Shown one piece after another: positions 44,354 through 53,742 of a DNA stretch of 64,000 nt. The DNA is from an uncultured Eubacterium sp. GTDB lineage: Bacteria > Bacillota > Clostridia > Lachnospirales > Lachnospiraceae. Every line of letters begins with the position of its first letter. The stretch's first letter is position 1. The DNA lies in the NCBI GenBank assembly GCA_947088865.1, contig CAMUHY010000009.1, positions 56,891-120,890 of the forward strand, read 5' to 3'. The notes beneath the pieces were generated by a model, which was not told the origin of the DNA, searched no databases, and saw only the letters and a program-made list of their open reading frames with translations. The position numbers and the translations under genes were made by a program.

Positions 44354-44451
44354 GAGGCTGTTGCAAAATAGAAATTTTATGCTATATATAGTAGTTATAA
44401 CGTCAATATAAAACTATATATAGTACTTGAAATTCTTTTTGCAACCGCCTC
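44354..44451 (+). mobile_element. 98-bp inverted-repeat element (MITE-like)
   Basis: GAGGCTGTTGCAAAA at the left and TTTTTGCAACCGCCTC at the right form long imperfect terminal repeats, with a palindromic ACTATATATAGT core. GAGGCTGTTGCAAA-type ends recall terminal repeats of IS6/IS1182-like elements. A T run follows the right end, so it may also work as a terminator. The remaining gap to 44630 shows no gene. Confidence 0.45.
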
Positions 44452-44630
44452 TTTTTTATAAAATAAATTTATATGTGGTTTTAAGGATTATTTAATAATT
44501 GGTGTTATAAACTATATCCAACAACAGATGAATCAGCTAAGTATTATGTTAAACGCAATCTTTGTTCAATTTACATATTGGCGAATAACATAAGGCTTAA
44601 GTTGGCAGATTAAATCAAAATGGAGGTCGT

Positions 44631-47024
44631 ATGTATTTTAAAATTTTAAAAAAGGATATAAAAAGAAAAAAGACAATGAATATTATATTGCTGCTGTTTA
44701 TTATCCTTGCAACAGCATTTATTGCCAGCAGTGTTAATAACCTAATTATCACATCAAATGCAACAAGCAAATATATGGAAATAGCAAATATCCAAGATTT
44801 TGTTATTGTTACCATGAGTTCAGAACAGGGTAATTCTAAAAATGATAACAATATCAGCAATTATCTTAATCAGGAATCCTATGCAGATTCTTATACAAGA
44901 GATGATTTACAGTATCTTAGCAAGTCTAATTTGTTATTGCCAAATAGTGAAGAAAGCAGCAATGTCAAATCTTCTATGATAGCAATGTGTTATGATACAA
45001 AGCAGCAATATTTTTTTGATAAAGATAATCATAAGATTGATTATATGGAAGATGGCACAATTTATGTTCCATTAGCTTATTTACAGGACAATGATTTAAA
45101 AGTAGGAGATACTATAAAATTAAAGACAAAAAATAATTATGAAAAAAGCTTTAAAATTGCCGGAAGCTGTAAAGATGCGTTCTTAGGTTCTAGTATGATG
45201 GGTGTAAATCGATATTTATTTAGTAAAAATGATTTTAAGGATATTAAAGAAAATAGCGGTTTGCCGTCAGGCTCAGTATTTTCGATAAAAGCAAATAATC
45301 TTAAAGAATTTAAAAGTAACTTTTATAAACATGATTTTCAAGTTCTGTTTTCAGGAGATAAAGATTTGATAATCCTTAGTTATGTGATGGATATGGTTAT
45401 AGCTTTGGTTTTAATTATGGTCAGTATATTTTTGATTCTTATTTCAATTGTAATGCTGCGATTTATTATTGTATTTTCGGTCAGTGAAGATTATCAAGAA
45501 ATTGGTATTATGAAAGCGATAGGATTAAAAACAAAAAATATACGCTGCATCTATGTAACAAAATATTTAATGTTATCTATCATGGGAGGTTTTGTCGGTT
45601 TTGGAATATCCATTCCATTTGGCAAAATGATGTTAGACCAAATTTCTCAAAATATGGTTATGCAGGCAGAAAAAAATAGTATATTTATTCCATTTATTTT
45701 TAGTATCTTGGTTACTTTCGTTATTATTAGTTTTGCGTATTTTAGCACAAAAAGAATAAAGAAAATGTCACCGATGGACGCTATCCGAAGCGGCAATAAT
45801 GGCGAGCGTTTTAAGCGTAAAGGTATTTTTAGACTTGAAAAGTTTAAATTAAGTAATACGACATTTTTAGCGATAAATGATGTGTTTTGTGAAAAAAGAA
45901 AATATATAACACTATTAATTGTCTGTATTGTTGGAGTATGGCTTGTGTCTATGCCCGCTATTACAATTAACACACTTCGTTCCGAAAAAATTGCTTCATG
46001 GTTTTCTACATTAGATTGTGATATGTTTATTAAGAATGATGAAGCTGTTACAGAATGTATCAATCAGCATGATATTAAAGCATTTTATGATTATGTAGAT
46101 GAATTGCGTGCCACATTGGAAAAAAATGATATTGAAGTAGAACGAACGTTTATAGAAGTGATGTTTCGATATCGAGTTGAACATGAAGATAAATCCTATT
46201 TATCATTTGCTATTCAAGGAGTAGGAACAAAAGCAGACGAGTATCAATATGAAGAAGGCAGCGCGCCTAAGTACGAAAATGAACTAGCATTAGCGTACAG
46301 TACAGCAAAAGCAATTGATGCGGGTTTGGGTGATATTGTTTACATTAATATGTATGGAGAAAAAAAAGAATTTATAGTAACAGCATTATATCAGTCCTTA
46401 AATAATATGGGAGAGGGTATTCGTTTTTGTGAAAAAACAGATGTTGATTACAGCAATGTAGGAGGAGCATTTGATGCTCAAGTTTGTATTAAGGGAAATC
46501 CTGAAGGCAGACAGCTTCAAGATATGATTGATAAAGTATCCGATATTATGGAACATTCAACGGTTATGACCGTTGTTGAATTTGTGGATAGTTTGATAGG
46601 TGATATTTCTACCAGAATAGTCAGTTTAAAATTCTTAATATTATTGGTTGTAATTATTATAATAGTTTTAGTTGTTGTACTTATGCAAAAAATGTTTCTT
46701 TTAAAGGAACGTGGACAGATAAGTCTGTTAAAGGCAATTGGATTTAATAATGCTGCCATTATTAAATGGCAGACAAAGCGTATTGCTGTTGTTTTGATAT
46801 CGGGTATGATATTGGGTTTAATTACAATGCTTCCATTTTCGCACTTGACATCAGGTGAAGTATTTAAGTTAATGGGTGCAAGTCATATTGATTTTGTTAT
46901 CAATCCAATAGAAATATATATTTTATATCCTGTTTTGATAACGGTTGTAACACTTATAATATGTGTTTTGACAATGCTGTCTGTAAAACATATTCATTCC
47001 AATGATATGAACAATATAGAATGA
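44631..47024 (+). CDS. FtsX-like ABC transporter permease
   Basis: A 797-residue permease with a first transmembrane helix (about 15-35), a large extracytoplasmic loop, three helices with an FtsX domain (about 255-385), another helix near 425, a second loop, and a second three-helix FtsX domain (about 675-790). This is the duplicated layout of peptide-antibiotic or lipoprotein-type transporters. It precedes an ATPase and a two-component system, like Bce modules, but is not an obvious BceB. GGAGG ribosome site. Likely role: sensing or resisting a cell-envelope agent. Confidence 0.85.
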   Translation: MYFKILKKDIKRKKTMNIILLLFIILATAFIASSVNNLIITSNATSKYMEIANIQDFVIVTMSSEQGNSKNDNNISNYLNQESYADSYTRDDLQYLSKSNLLLPNSEESSNVKSSMIAMCYDTKQQYFFDKDNHKIDYMEDGTIYVPLAYLQDNDLKVGDTIKLKTKNNYEKSFKIAGSCKDAFLGSSMMGVNRYLFSKNDFKDIKENSGLPSGSVFSIKANNLKEFKSNFYKHDFQVLFSGDKDLIILSYVMDMVIALVLIMVSIFLILISIVMLRFIIVFSVSEDYQEIGIMKAIGLKTKNIRCIYVTKYLMLSIMGGFVGFGISIPFGKMMLDQISQNMVMQAEKNSIFIPFIFSILVTFVIISFAYFSTKRIKKMSPMDAIRSGNNGERFKRKGIFRLEKFKLSNTTFLAINDVFCEKRKYITLLIVCIVGVWLVSMPAITINTLRSEKIASWFSTLDCDMFIKNDEAVTECINQHDIKAFYDYVDELRATLEKNDIEVERTFIEVMFRYRVEHEDKSYLSFAIQGVGTKADEYQYEEGSAPKYENELALAYSTAKAIDAGLGDIVYINMYGEKKEFIVTALYQSLNNMGEGIRFCEKTDVDYSNVGGAFDAQVCIKGNPEGRQLQDMIDKVSDIMEHSTVMTVVEFVDSLIGDISTRIVSLKFLILLVVIIIIVLVVVLMQKMFLLKERGQISLLKAIGFNNAAIIKWQTKRIAVVLISGMILGLITMLPFSHLTSGEVFKLMGASHIDFVINPIEIYILYPVLITVVTLIICVLTMLSVKHIHSNDMNNIE

Positions 47025-47053
47025 TGGATATAAAAAGTATTTTATAATATCAG

Positions 47054-47133
47054 TTTGCGTCCGCGATGTTGTCGCAAATAATGCAGAAAAATAGCTGTTA
47101 AATTAGAATAATGAAAGCATCGCAGAAATGAGG
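47054..47133 (+). promoter_or_regulatory. Pseudoknot-type 5' leader element, copy 5 (covariant)
   Basis: Perfect 6-bp hairpin TTTGCG/CGCAAA (47054-47059, 47073-47078); its loop has GCGATG (47063-47068), exactly complementary to CATCGC (47118-47123). In the other copies these are GCGCTG and CAGCGC, so both strands have changed together. AGAAATGAGG and ATG at 47139 follow. Confidence 0.7.
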
Positions 47134-47138
47134 AGAAT

Positions 47139-47903
47139 ATGAAACAAGCACTTGAAGTAAAAGATTTATGTAAAACATATATCACCAATAAAAGACAGAA
47201 TAATGTATTAAAAAATGTATCTTTTTCCATAGAAAAAGGAGAAATGGTGGCAGTTATGGGACCTTCAGGTTCAGGAAAATCAACGCTTTTATACTGTGTG
47301 TCCAGCATGGATAAACCAACAGCGGGAAAAGTTGTTTTGTATGATAAGGTAATGACTGATTTATCTGAAAATGAAATGTCGGATTTAAGATTAAATGAAA
47401 TGGGATTTATCTTTCAACAGATGCATATGTTAAAAAATTTAACGATTATGGATAATATTTTGCTGCCAGCATATCAGTCAAAAAACAAAAGCAGAAGCAG
47501 GGCTGAAATTAATACATATTGCCGAGAGCTTATGCGTAAGCTATCCATCAGTGAGATTGCAGGAAATGACATAACAGAAGTCTCTGGCGGACAGCTTCAA
47601 AGAGCTTGTATATGCAGAAGTTTAATTAATAAGCCGCAAATTATTTTTGCGGATGAGCCGACGGGAGCCTTAAATCACAGTGCTTCACAAGATGTAATGG
47701 AAGAATTAAACAAGATAAATAAAGAGGGAAGTACAATTATGCTGGTAACACATGACAGAACGGTTGCATCAAAGTGTGGGAGAGTGATATATATTGAAGA
47801 TGGAACGATAAAGGGGGAACTTGTGCTTGAAAAAAATGAAAAAAGAGATGGAAAGGAACGAGAACGAAAAGTAAATCAATGGTTATCGGATATGGGTTGG
47901 TAG
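47139..47903 (+). CDS. ABC transporter ATP-binding protein (MacB/BceA type)
   Basis: A 254-residue ATPase of the MacB-like family that pairs with FtsX permeases. Walker A GPSGSGKST, VSGGQLQRACICRSL signature, Walker B IIFADEPTGAL and LVTHDRTVASKC. It lies 114 bp after the permease; the leader holds pseudoknot copy 5. The end is one base from the response regulator start. Confidence 0.93.
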   Translation: MKQALEVKDLCKTYITNKRQNNVLKNVSFSIEKGEMVAVMGPSGSGKSTLLYCVSSMDKPTAGKVVLYDKVMTDLSENEMSDLRLNEMGFIFQQMHMLKNLTIMDNILLPAYQSKNKSRSRAEINTYCRELMRKLSISEIAGNDITEVSGGQLQRACICRSLINKPQIIFADEPTGALNHSASQDVMEELNKINKEGSTIMLVTHDRTVASKCGRVIYIEDGTIKGELVLEKNEKRDGKERERKVNQWLSDMGW

Positions 47904-47904
47904 A

Positions 47905-48567
47905 ATGATTGATGTTTTATTGATAGAAGATAATGAAGAAATAGGCGGTTTAGTGGTCGATTTTTTAATTGCGGAAGGGTATGATTGTTATCTTGCGCTC
48001 GATGGAGAAGAAGGACTTGCAATTTTTGAGGATGAAGGGGCAAAGTTAGTACTTCTTGATATTACTTTGCCCGGTATTGATGGTTTTGTAGTTTGCAAGC
48101 GGATTCGAGATAAACATAATACACCGATTATTATTATCAGTGCAAAGGGCAGTAAAGAAGACAAATTAAATGGGTTGCTGCTTGGTGCTGATGATTATAT
48201 AGAAAAACCGTTTGATATTGATATATTGCTTGCAAAGATAGATGGAATATTTAAGAGAAGATATGGTTCTGATGAAATCATTGAAGGTAATATAAGGCTT
48301 GACAAAAAAGGAAGACGTTTGTATCTTGATGATAAATTTGTAGAAACGACCGTAAAAGAGTTTGATTTATTATTGTATATGATGGAAAATAAGGGAAAAG
48401 TGTTATCAAAAGATGAATTATTTGCAAAAATTTGGGGATTGGATTCGGAAAGTGAAATTCAGACCTTAACCGTGCATATTAAGTGGCTGCGGGAGAAATT
48501 AGAGAGTGATTCAAAAAATCCTGTGCATATTCAGACTGTTTGGGGAGTGGGGTATCGATTTGATTAA
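47905..48567 (+). CDS. OmpR-family response regulator
   Basis: A 220-residue two-domain regulator. Receiver domain 1-120 with acidic pocket LLIEDNEE, phospho-aspartate in LLDITLPGIDG and lysine in IEKPFDI; winged-helix DNA-binding domain about 130-220 with TVKEFDLLLYMMEN and HIQTVWGVGYRFD. It is one base from the ATPase gene and 27 bp before the kinase, so it probably regulates this transporter. Confidence 0.93.
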   Translation: MIDVLLIEDNEEIGGLVVDFLIAEGYDCYLALDGEEGLAIFEDEGAKLVLLDITLPGIDGFVVCKRIRDKHNTPIIIISAKGSKEDKLNGLLLGADDYIEKPFDIDILLAKIDGIFKRRYGSDEIIEGNIRLDKKGRRLYLDDKFVETTVKEFDLLLYMMENKGKVLSKDELFAKIWGLDSESEIQTLTVHIKWLREKLESDSKNPVHIQTVWGVGYRFD

Positions 48568-48594
48568 CAAATTAAGCAAGAATGGAAAATATAT

Positions 48595-49914
48595 ATGAAA
48601 AAATATACAAAAATTATCTTTTTGCTAATAATGTTGATGATTATATTTTTTGTTGGTACAAATATCATATTATCTTATTTTAAAGAGACAAATAACAATA
48701 ATCAATATAAAGTTGAAATCAATAGAATAAAACAAACCATTAGGGCATATGAAGAACAATACGGCATATGCCCTAAAAATGCTGCAACGTTTTTGCAGTA
48801 TAATGATGAAACTTATTATTATATAATAGATATATTTTGTGTTCCTTTTGATAAAGATGGAAAGGTAGACCAAAAGGAATTAAGTAAAATTAGTAATGAT
48901 ATGGATAAGCCATATGTTTTGTATCAATCCAATTTAGGAATATATAAAATTAGTTATACGATATCATATCAATTTCAAATTGAAAAAGTACGTTATTTTG
49001 TTAATATAATATTGTTATTTTTTGCATTATTTATGATAGCTGTATTGCTGTATATCAGACAAAATATTATGAAACCGTTTAATGCGTTGTCTAGTTTACC
49101 ATATGAATTGTCTAAGGGAAATTTGTCAAAACCGTTAAAAGAAAGCAAAAATAAATATTTTGGACATTTTTTATGGGGAATAGATATGTTAAGACAAAAG
49201 CTGGAGATGGATAAACAGAGAGAATTTCAGCTTATAAAAGATAAAAAATTGCTGTTGATTTCATTGTCACATGATATAAAGACACCATTAAGTGCTATTA
49301 AACTTTATGCAAAAGCTTTAGATAAAAACTTGTATAAGCAGGAGGAACAAAAACATAAAGCGGTTTTAAGTATCAGCAATCATGTTGACGAAATTGAACG
49401 GTATTTATCACAAATTGTCACTGCTTCAAGTGAAGAATTTATGAATTTTGATGTTGATTTAAAAGAGGTATATGCTAAGACAATAATAAATAGTGTGAAA
49501 AAATATTATACTGAAAAATTAATGCTTGCTCAAATATCATTTGATATTTGTTTGCATGATGATTGTTTAATTAAAGGTGATGAGAACAGAATCATTGAGA
49601 TTCTGCAAAATGTTATTGAAAATGCAGTAAAATATGGTGATGGTGCGTTTATACACATCGATGCCAGAAGAAAAGAGGAAGAATATATTATTTGTATTAC
49701 CAATTCAGGCTGTACACTGATGGAAAAAGAACTTTTGCATATATTTGATAGTTTTTTTAGGGGGACAAATATTGACAATAAGCCTGGAAGTGGATTAGGA
49801 TTATATATATGCAGGAGTCTTATACATTTGATGGAAGGGGAAATATTGGCAGATATTATAACAGAAAATGGTATAAGATGTATGTGCGTAAAGTTGGTGT
49901 TTAGACTTGCCTAA
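48595..49914 (+). CDS. Sensor histidine kinase
   Basis: A 439-residue kinase with two membrane helices (about 5-27 and 138-160) around a 110-residue extracellular sensor, then HisKA (phospho-histidine in LISLSHDIKTPLSAIKL) and HATPase_c (NVIENAVKYGDGA, SGLGLYICRSLI). It is longer than the intramembrane-sensing BceS kinases, because it has a true external domain. Partner: the regulator just upstream. Confidence 0.9.
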   Translation: MKKYTKIIFLLIMLMIIFFVGTNIILSYFKETNNNNQYKVEINRIKQTIRAYEEQYGICPKNAATFLQYNDETYYYIIDIFCVPFDKDGKVDQKELSKISNDMDKPYVLYQSNLGIYKISYTISYQFQIEKVRYFVNIILLFFALFMIAVLLYIRQNIMKPFNALSSLPYELSKGNLSKPLKESKNKYFGHFLWGIDMLRQKLEMDKQREFQLIKDKKLLLISLSHDIKTPLSAIKLYAKALDKNLYKQEEQKHKAVLSISNHVDEIERYLSQIVTASSEEFMNFDVDLKEVYAKTIINSVKKYYTEKLMLAQISFDICLHDDCLIKGDENRIIEILQNVIENAVKYGDGAFIHIDARRKEEEYIICITNSGCTLMEKELLHIFDSFFRGTNIDNKPGSGLGLYICRSLIHLMEGEILADIITENGIRCMCVKLVFRLA

Positions 49915-49920
49915 ACATCA

Positions 49921-49963
49921 AGGTTATAAACAAGCAGCAAGCGGACTGTGAATATTTGCTTGG
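49921..49963 (+). repeat. Repeat tail module
   Basis: AGGTTATAAACAAGCAGCAAGC followed by GGACTGTGAATATTTGCTTGG; resembles the terminal module of the multi-hairpin repeats, here alone after the kinase gene. Confidence 0.5.
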
Positions 49964-49992
49964 CAGAATAATAAGATTAAAGGAGAATTGGT

Positions 49993-50511
49993 ATGGGTGT
50001 AGGTTCAGCAATTATTGAATTAGCAAAGAGAATATCAAATGAGGATAAGGCAGTTTTAGATGAGGTAACATTTTGTGTTACAGATATAAAGAGATACTTT
50101 AATGAAAATTTGGAGCAATATGATAATCGTTTTATAGAACAATTTGAGGATGAGGAAGAACATACACTTTGTTGGCTTGGAATGGTGGATATTCTTGAAA
50201 AGAATGGTTATGTATGTGAGCGTGATTGGAAAGATGAAAAAGAAGACTTTTTGTATTTTGTCGGCGAGTTAAAGGGAATGAGTGAAAATGGCTTAGTTGT
50301 CGATGAAAGTTGGCTTGATGAAGATGATGATATTACTGCATGGGGCGAGATTATTGATGAAAAATGGGAAGATGACGATTTTTGCCTTGCCTCCATTGAT
50401 ATTGAAAGTGATAGTTTTGTTCTTTTTCCAGCAAGGGTGTCTGATTTGGAAATACTGGATAAATTGGCAAAGGAAGCCGGTTTTAGGATAGACCATGCAA
50501 GTGAAATGTAA
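49993..50511 (+). CDS. DUF6630-like protein
   Basis: A 172-residue acidic protein. CWLGMVDILEKNGYVCERDWKD and LASIDIESDSFVLFPAR recall the DUF6630 family, which has no known function. No signal peptide or membrane span; GGAG ribosome site. It is followed 73 bp on by a DUF4272 protein. Confidence 0.6.
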   Translation: MGVGSAIIELAKRISNEDKAVLDEVTFCVTDIKRYFNENLEQYDNRFIEQFEDEEEHTLCWLGMVDILEKNGYVCERDWKDEKEDFLYFVGELKGMSENGLVVDESWLDEDDDITAWGEIIDEKWEDDDFCLASIDIESDSFVLFPARVSDLEILDKLAKEAGFRIDHASEM

Positions 50512-50584
50512 TAGGAAAATTGCAATTTTATATAAGCTGGTGGAAAGAATAACTATGATTATATTATGAGAAAATGAGGGAGTA

Positions 50585-51850
50585 ATGAGTTTATTTAAAA
50601 ATAAGAAAGAAGAGCCAGAAGAAAAAGAGATTAATATATTAAATTTAGCATTTGTTAAAGAGGAAAATGTGAAATATATTGCGGAATGTTTTTGTAATGT
50701 AATAGGGGTGACGAATTTGCCAGAAGAAAATCCGTTAGTTTTTTATAATGGTAAGACCAAACTTTCCGTAACCATATATTCGCCAAAAATGGGAGAGGAA
50801 TTTGAGAAGTTTATTAATTCACATAAAAATGCAGCATCGGGTCAATTTGGGCATGTAAGTGGTGGTGATGAAGATATCAAAGTCAATCTTGTACATTATA
50901 TTCAGAAAATGAAGAGCCTTGTCATATTTGAGATGAAAATTGATGCAACGAAAAAAGAGATGGATAAAGATATTAAAATGGCTGAAGAAGAGATGAAAAA
51001 TTTAGTATTAGCATTTCTTAAACAGATTGATGGATTATTTATATGTGACAATGCTCAAACCGTATATAATGCAGAGGGCAAAATGGTGTTTAACATTGAA
51101 GGGAAAAGCGACTTGTCTTTTTATTTTCCATTTCAATATCAAGACAATCCAAAATTTCTTGAAAAATGTACCCATAACCAGATAAATCGAAGAAACCGCA
51201 ATATGAAGGAATTGTTTGACAAACATATTTATGTGTGTGAGCTTCCGGTTAATGATGGTGAGGAAACGGCAAAGATAAGGACCAAAAAAGAAGTTGTGAA
51301 ACGAGCATTGGGACTTCTTTTGATATCGTTATATTCAGAATCCCTTTTAAATCCAGAAGTAGGTAATACCGTTGAAGAAGCCAGAGAATTTATAGAAGAA
51401 GTTTCTGCAAATTATGGCATTAAAAATTTTAATGAAGTGATGACGCCAGAAGAATATGCCTATTATATAGATGATAATTCAGATGAAAAAACGCGTATAT
51501 CTTATTCATGGTGTTATGAAAACTTGTATATAATGGAATGGTCGCTTGGCTTGGTTGAATGGGAGTTTCCAGACCATATTTGTGATGTGCCAAAGGTTGT
51601 AAGAAATCTTAAAAAATTTGAATCTATTGAAGATATGGAAAAACAGTGTGAAATGCGTTCTATGACTGAAATTTTGGACAAGGCAGATTTGGCATATCGC
51701 TTAGACTGGGCGGCTGTCGATGCAAGGGTGCGTGGTCTTACAGGACCAGCTCATATTGAACATGGTGTGATTATGGAGTGGCATAGAGCGTTTAATTGGT
51801 TGATTTGCTTTGGCGGTGAGGATTGGGACCATGTGGATACACCAACATAA
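50585..51850 (+). CDS. DUF4272 domain protein
   Basis: A 421-residue protein. The C-terminal 230 residues match DUF4272: VKRALGLLLISLYSESLLNPE, then SWCYENLYIMEWSLGLVEWEFP, DLAYRLDWAAVDARVRG and VIMEWHRAFNWLICFGGEDWD. The N-terminal 150 residues are charged and unassigned. Function unknown; GAGGG ribosome site. It may pair with the DUF6630-like gene. Confidence 0.75.
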   Translation: MSLFKNKKEEPEEKEINILNLAFVKEENVKYIAECFCNVIGVTNLPEENPLVFYNGKTKLSVTIYSPKMGEEFEKFINSHKNAASGQFGHVSGGDEDIKVNLVHYIQKMKSLVIFEMKIDATKKEMDKDIKMAEEEMKNLVLAFLKQIDGLFICDNAQTVYNAEGKMVFNIEGKSDLSFYFPFQYQDNPKFLEKCTHNQINRRNRNMKELFDKHIYVCELPVNDGEETAKIRTKKEVVKRALGLLLISLYSESLLNPEVGNTVEEAREFIEEVSANYGIKNFNEVMTPEEYAYYIDDNSDEKTRISYSWCYENLYIMEWSLGLVEWEFPDHICDVPKVVRNLKKFESIEDMEKQCEMRSMTEILDKADLAYRLDWAAVDARVRGLTGPAHIEHGVIMEWHRAFNWLICFGGEDWDHVDTPT

Positions 51851-51873
51851 GTTTATGAAAGATTTGGTTATTG

Positions 51874-52149
51874 ATGGAAAGTTTTTTTGAGATTGTATTT
51901 GAGATAATATTTGAAGTGGTGATTGAGGGCTGTTTAGAATTATCCACGACAAAGAGTATAAAAGTACCATTGTTATTACGAATATTGGCGGTATTGTTCA
52001 TTGTGGCAATTGGCGGAGGTTTATGTGCGTTTATTTTTATTATTGGTGTAAAAAATGAACAGTCGTTGCTTATAGGGATTTCTGTTTTTTTATTGATTAT
52101 GATAATAGTGGCATTTATTACGAAATATAGAGAGTATAGGAGAAGATAA
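51874..52149 (+). CDS. Small membrane protein
   Basis: A 91-residue protein with an acidic hydrophobic N-terminus (FFEIVFEIIFEVVIEG) and two predicted membrane spans (about 30-55 and 60-82), ending KYREYRRR. The ATG at 51874 is preferred to the TTG before it. Unrecognised; 6 bp before the methyltransferase. Confidence 0.55.
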   Translation: MESFFEIVFEIIFEVVIEGCLELSTTKSIKVPLLLRILAVLFIVAIGGGLCAFIFIIGVKNEQSLLIGISVFLLIMIIVAFITKYREYRRR

Positions 52150-52155
52150 GAAAAT

Positions 52156-53742
52156 ATGAGTGATTTAATTACTATTTCTCAAGCAGTTCAGTTTGTATCT
52201 GAGTTGACAACAAAGAAAGTGACCGAATCAAATATAACATATCTGATTCAATATGGACGAATTGATAAGTTTGAAAAAGATGGATTTGTTTGTGTAGATA
52301 AAAAACAATTAATAGATTATTATCATTCAATCAATACAAAAAAGGAAATAGAGTGGAAAAACAAATTAGGAGATGATATTAACTGGAAACTTTCCTTTGA
52401 TGAATATAAAGAAGCAGAAACAACCAAACATGTACATAGACTGCATCCATATAAAGGTAAATTTATTCCTCAGTTGGTTGAGTACTTTCTTGATAATCAC
52501 GTAGATTCTTTCAAAAAAGATGTATATTTTCAGCCAAATGATATCGTTTTTGACCCGTTTTGTGGAAGTGGTACAACATTAGTTCAGGCAAATGAATTAG
52601 GAATCCATGCTATTGGTATTGATATTTCAGTTTACAATGCTCAAATATCAAATTCTAAAATTGCAATTTATAACATAAGTGAATTGCAAAAAGTTACAAA
52701 TTATATTACAAGTGAATTAGAAAAATATGAAAAAACATTAAATATTAAAGATTTTGAAAAAGAACTTTTGGAAGAATTATATAATTTTAATGTTGTTTAT
52801 TTTCCTTCACCGGAATATAAAAAGAAAGTATATAATAAAGAGATTATTGAAAAACAATATGCCAAAGAAAAGTCACAATTATTTCTGCCTATTTATGAAA
52901 AGTTAGTTAAAAAATATAATATCTCAACTAAAATATCAAACCAATCTTTTTTGGATAAATGGTATTTTGAAACGACTAGAAAAGAGATTTATTTTGTTAA
53001 TGAATTAATTAATTCAGTAGAAGATGAAAATATTAAACATTTGTTGCAGGTGATTTTATCACGAACTATGAGGTCATGCAGAGCGACTACACATTCTGAT
53101 TTAGCAACACTTATAGACCCTATATGTACAACATATTACTGTTCAAAGCATAAAAAAATATGTAAGCCGTTATTTAGTATTTTAAAATGGTGGAAAACTT
53201 ATTCTAAGGATACAATTGCTAGAATTGAAGTATTTAATAAAATAAGAACAAATACACAACAACATTGTTTTGCTGCTAACTCTGCAGTTATAGATATTGA
53301 AAAATGTATTTATAATATGGGTGGCAATATAGTAGAAGAATATAAAAAAAAGAAAATTAAGGGCATTTTTTGTAGTCCTCCATATGTAGGGTTAATTGAT
53401 TATCATGAACAACATGCTTATGCGTATGATTTATTTGATTTTAAAAGGCAAGATGAAGAAGAAATTGGTTCTTTGAAAAAAGGACATACGAAAGTAGCAC
53501 AACAAAAATATATTGATGATATTTCAGCAGTTTTGATAAATTGTAAAAAATATCTTGCACAAGATTATGAAGTTTTCATTGTAGCAAATGATAAATTTGG
53601 GCTTTATGAAACGATAGCAGAAAATGTTGGTATGGTTATTGTGGAACAATTTAAGCGTCCTGTGTTAAATCGAACAGAAAAGGATAAAAATGCGTATTCA
53701 GAATTGATATATAGAATGAAGGAGAAAAATTATGACAAATGA
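52156..53742 (+). CDS. Type II DNA methyltransferase
   Basis: A 528-residue amino-group DNA methylase. HPYKGKFIPQLVEYFLD precedes motif I FDPFCGSGTTLVQA (about residue 130), and the catalytic motif IV is CSPPYVGLIDYHEQHAYAYD (about 410). The SPPY variant is most common in N4-cytosine enzymes, and the order X-I-TRD-IV is the alpha type. The 280 residues between presumably bind the target DNA. The first 60 residues look like a small helix-turn-helix. It overlaps the endonuclease gene by 11 bp. Confidence 0.88.
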   Translation: MSDLITISQAVQFVSELTTKKVTESNITYLIQYGRIDKFEKDGFVCVDKKQLIDYYHSINTKKEIEWKNKLGDDINWKLSFDEYKEAETTKHVHRLHPYKGKFIPQLVEYFLDNHVDSFKKDVYFQPNDIVFDPFCGSGTTLVQANELGIHAIGIDISVYNAQISNSKIAIYNISELQKVTNYITSELEKYEKTLNIKDFEKELLEELYNFNVVYFPSPEYKKKVYNKEIIEKQYAKEKSQLFLPIYEKLVKKYNISTKISNQSFLDKWYFETTRKEIYFVNELINSVEDENIKHLLQVILSRTMRSCRATTHSDLATLIDPICTTYYCSKHKKICKPLFSILKWWKTYSKDTIARIEVFNKIRTNTQQHCFAANSAVIDIEKCIYNMGGNIVEEYKKKKIKGIFCSPPYVGLIDYHEQHAYAYDLFDFKRQDEEEIGSLKKGHTKVAQQKYIDDISAVLINCKKYLAQDYEVFIVANDKFGLYETIAENVGMVIVEQFKRPVLNRTEKDKNAYSELIYRMKEKNYDK

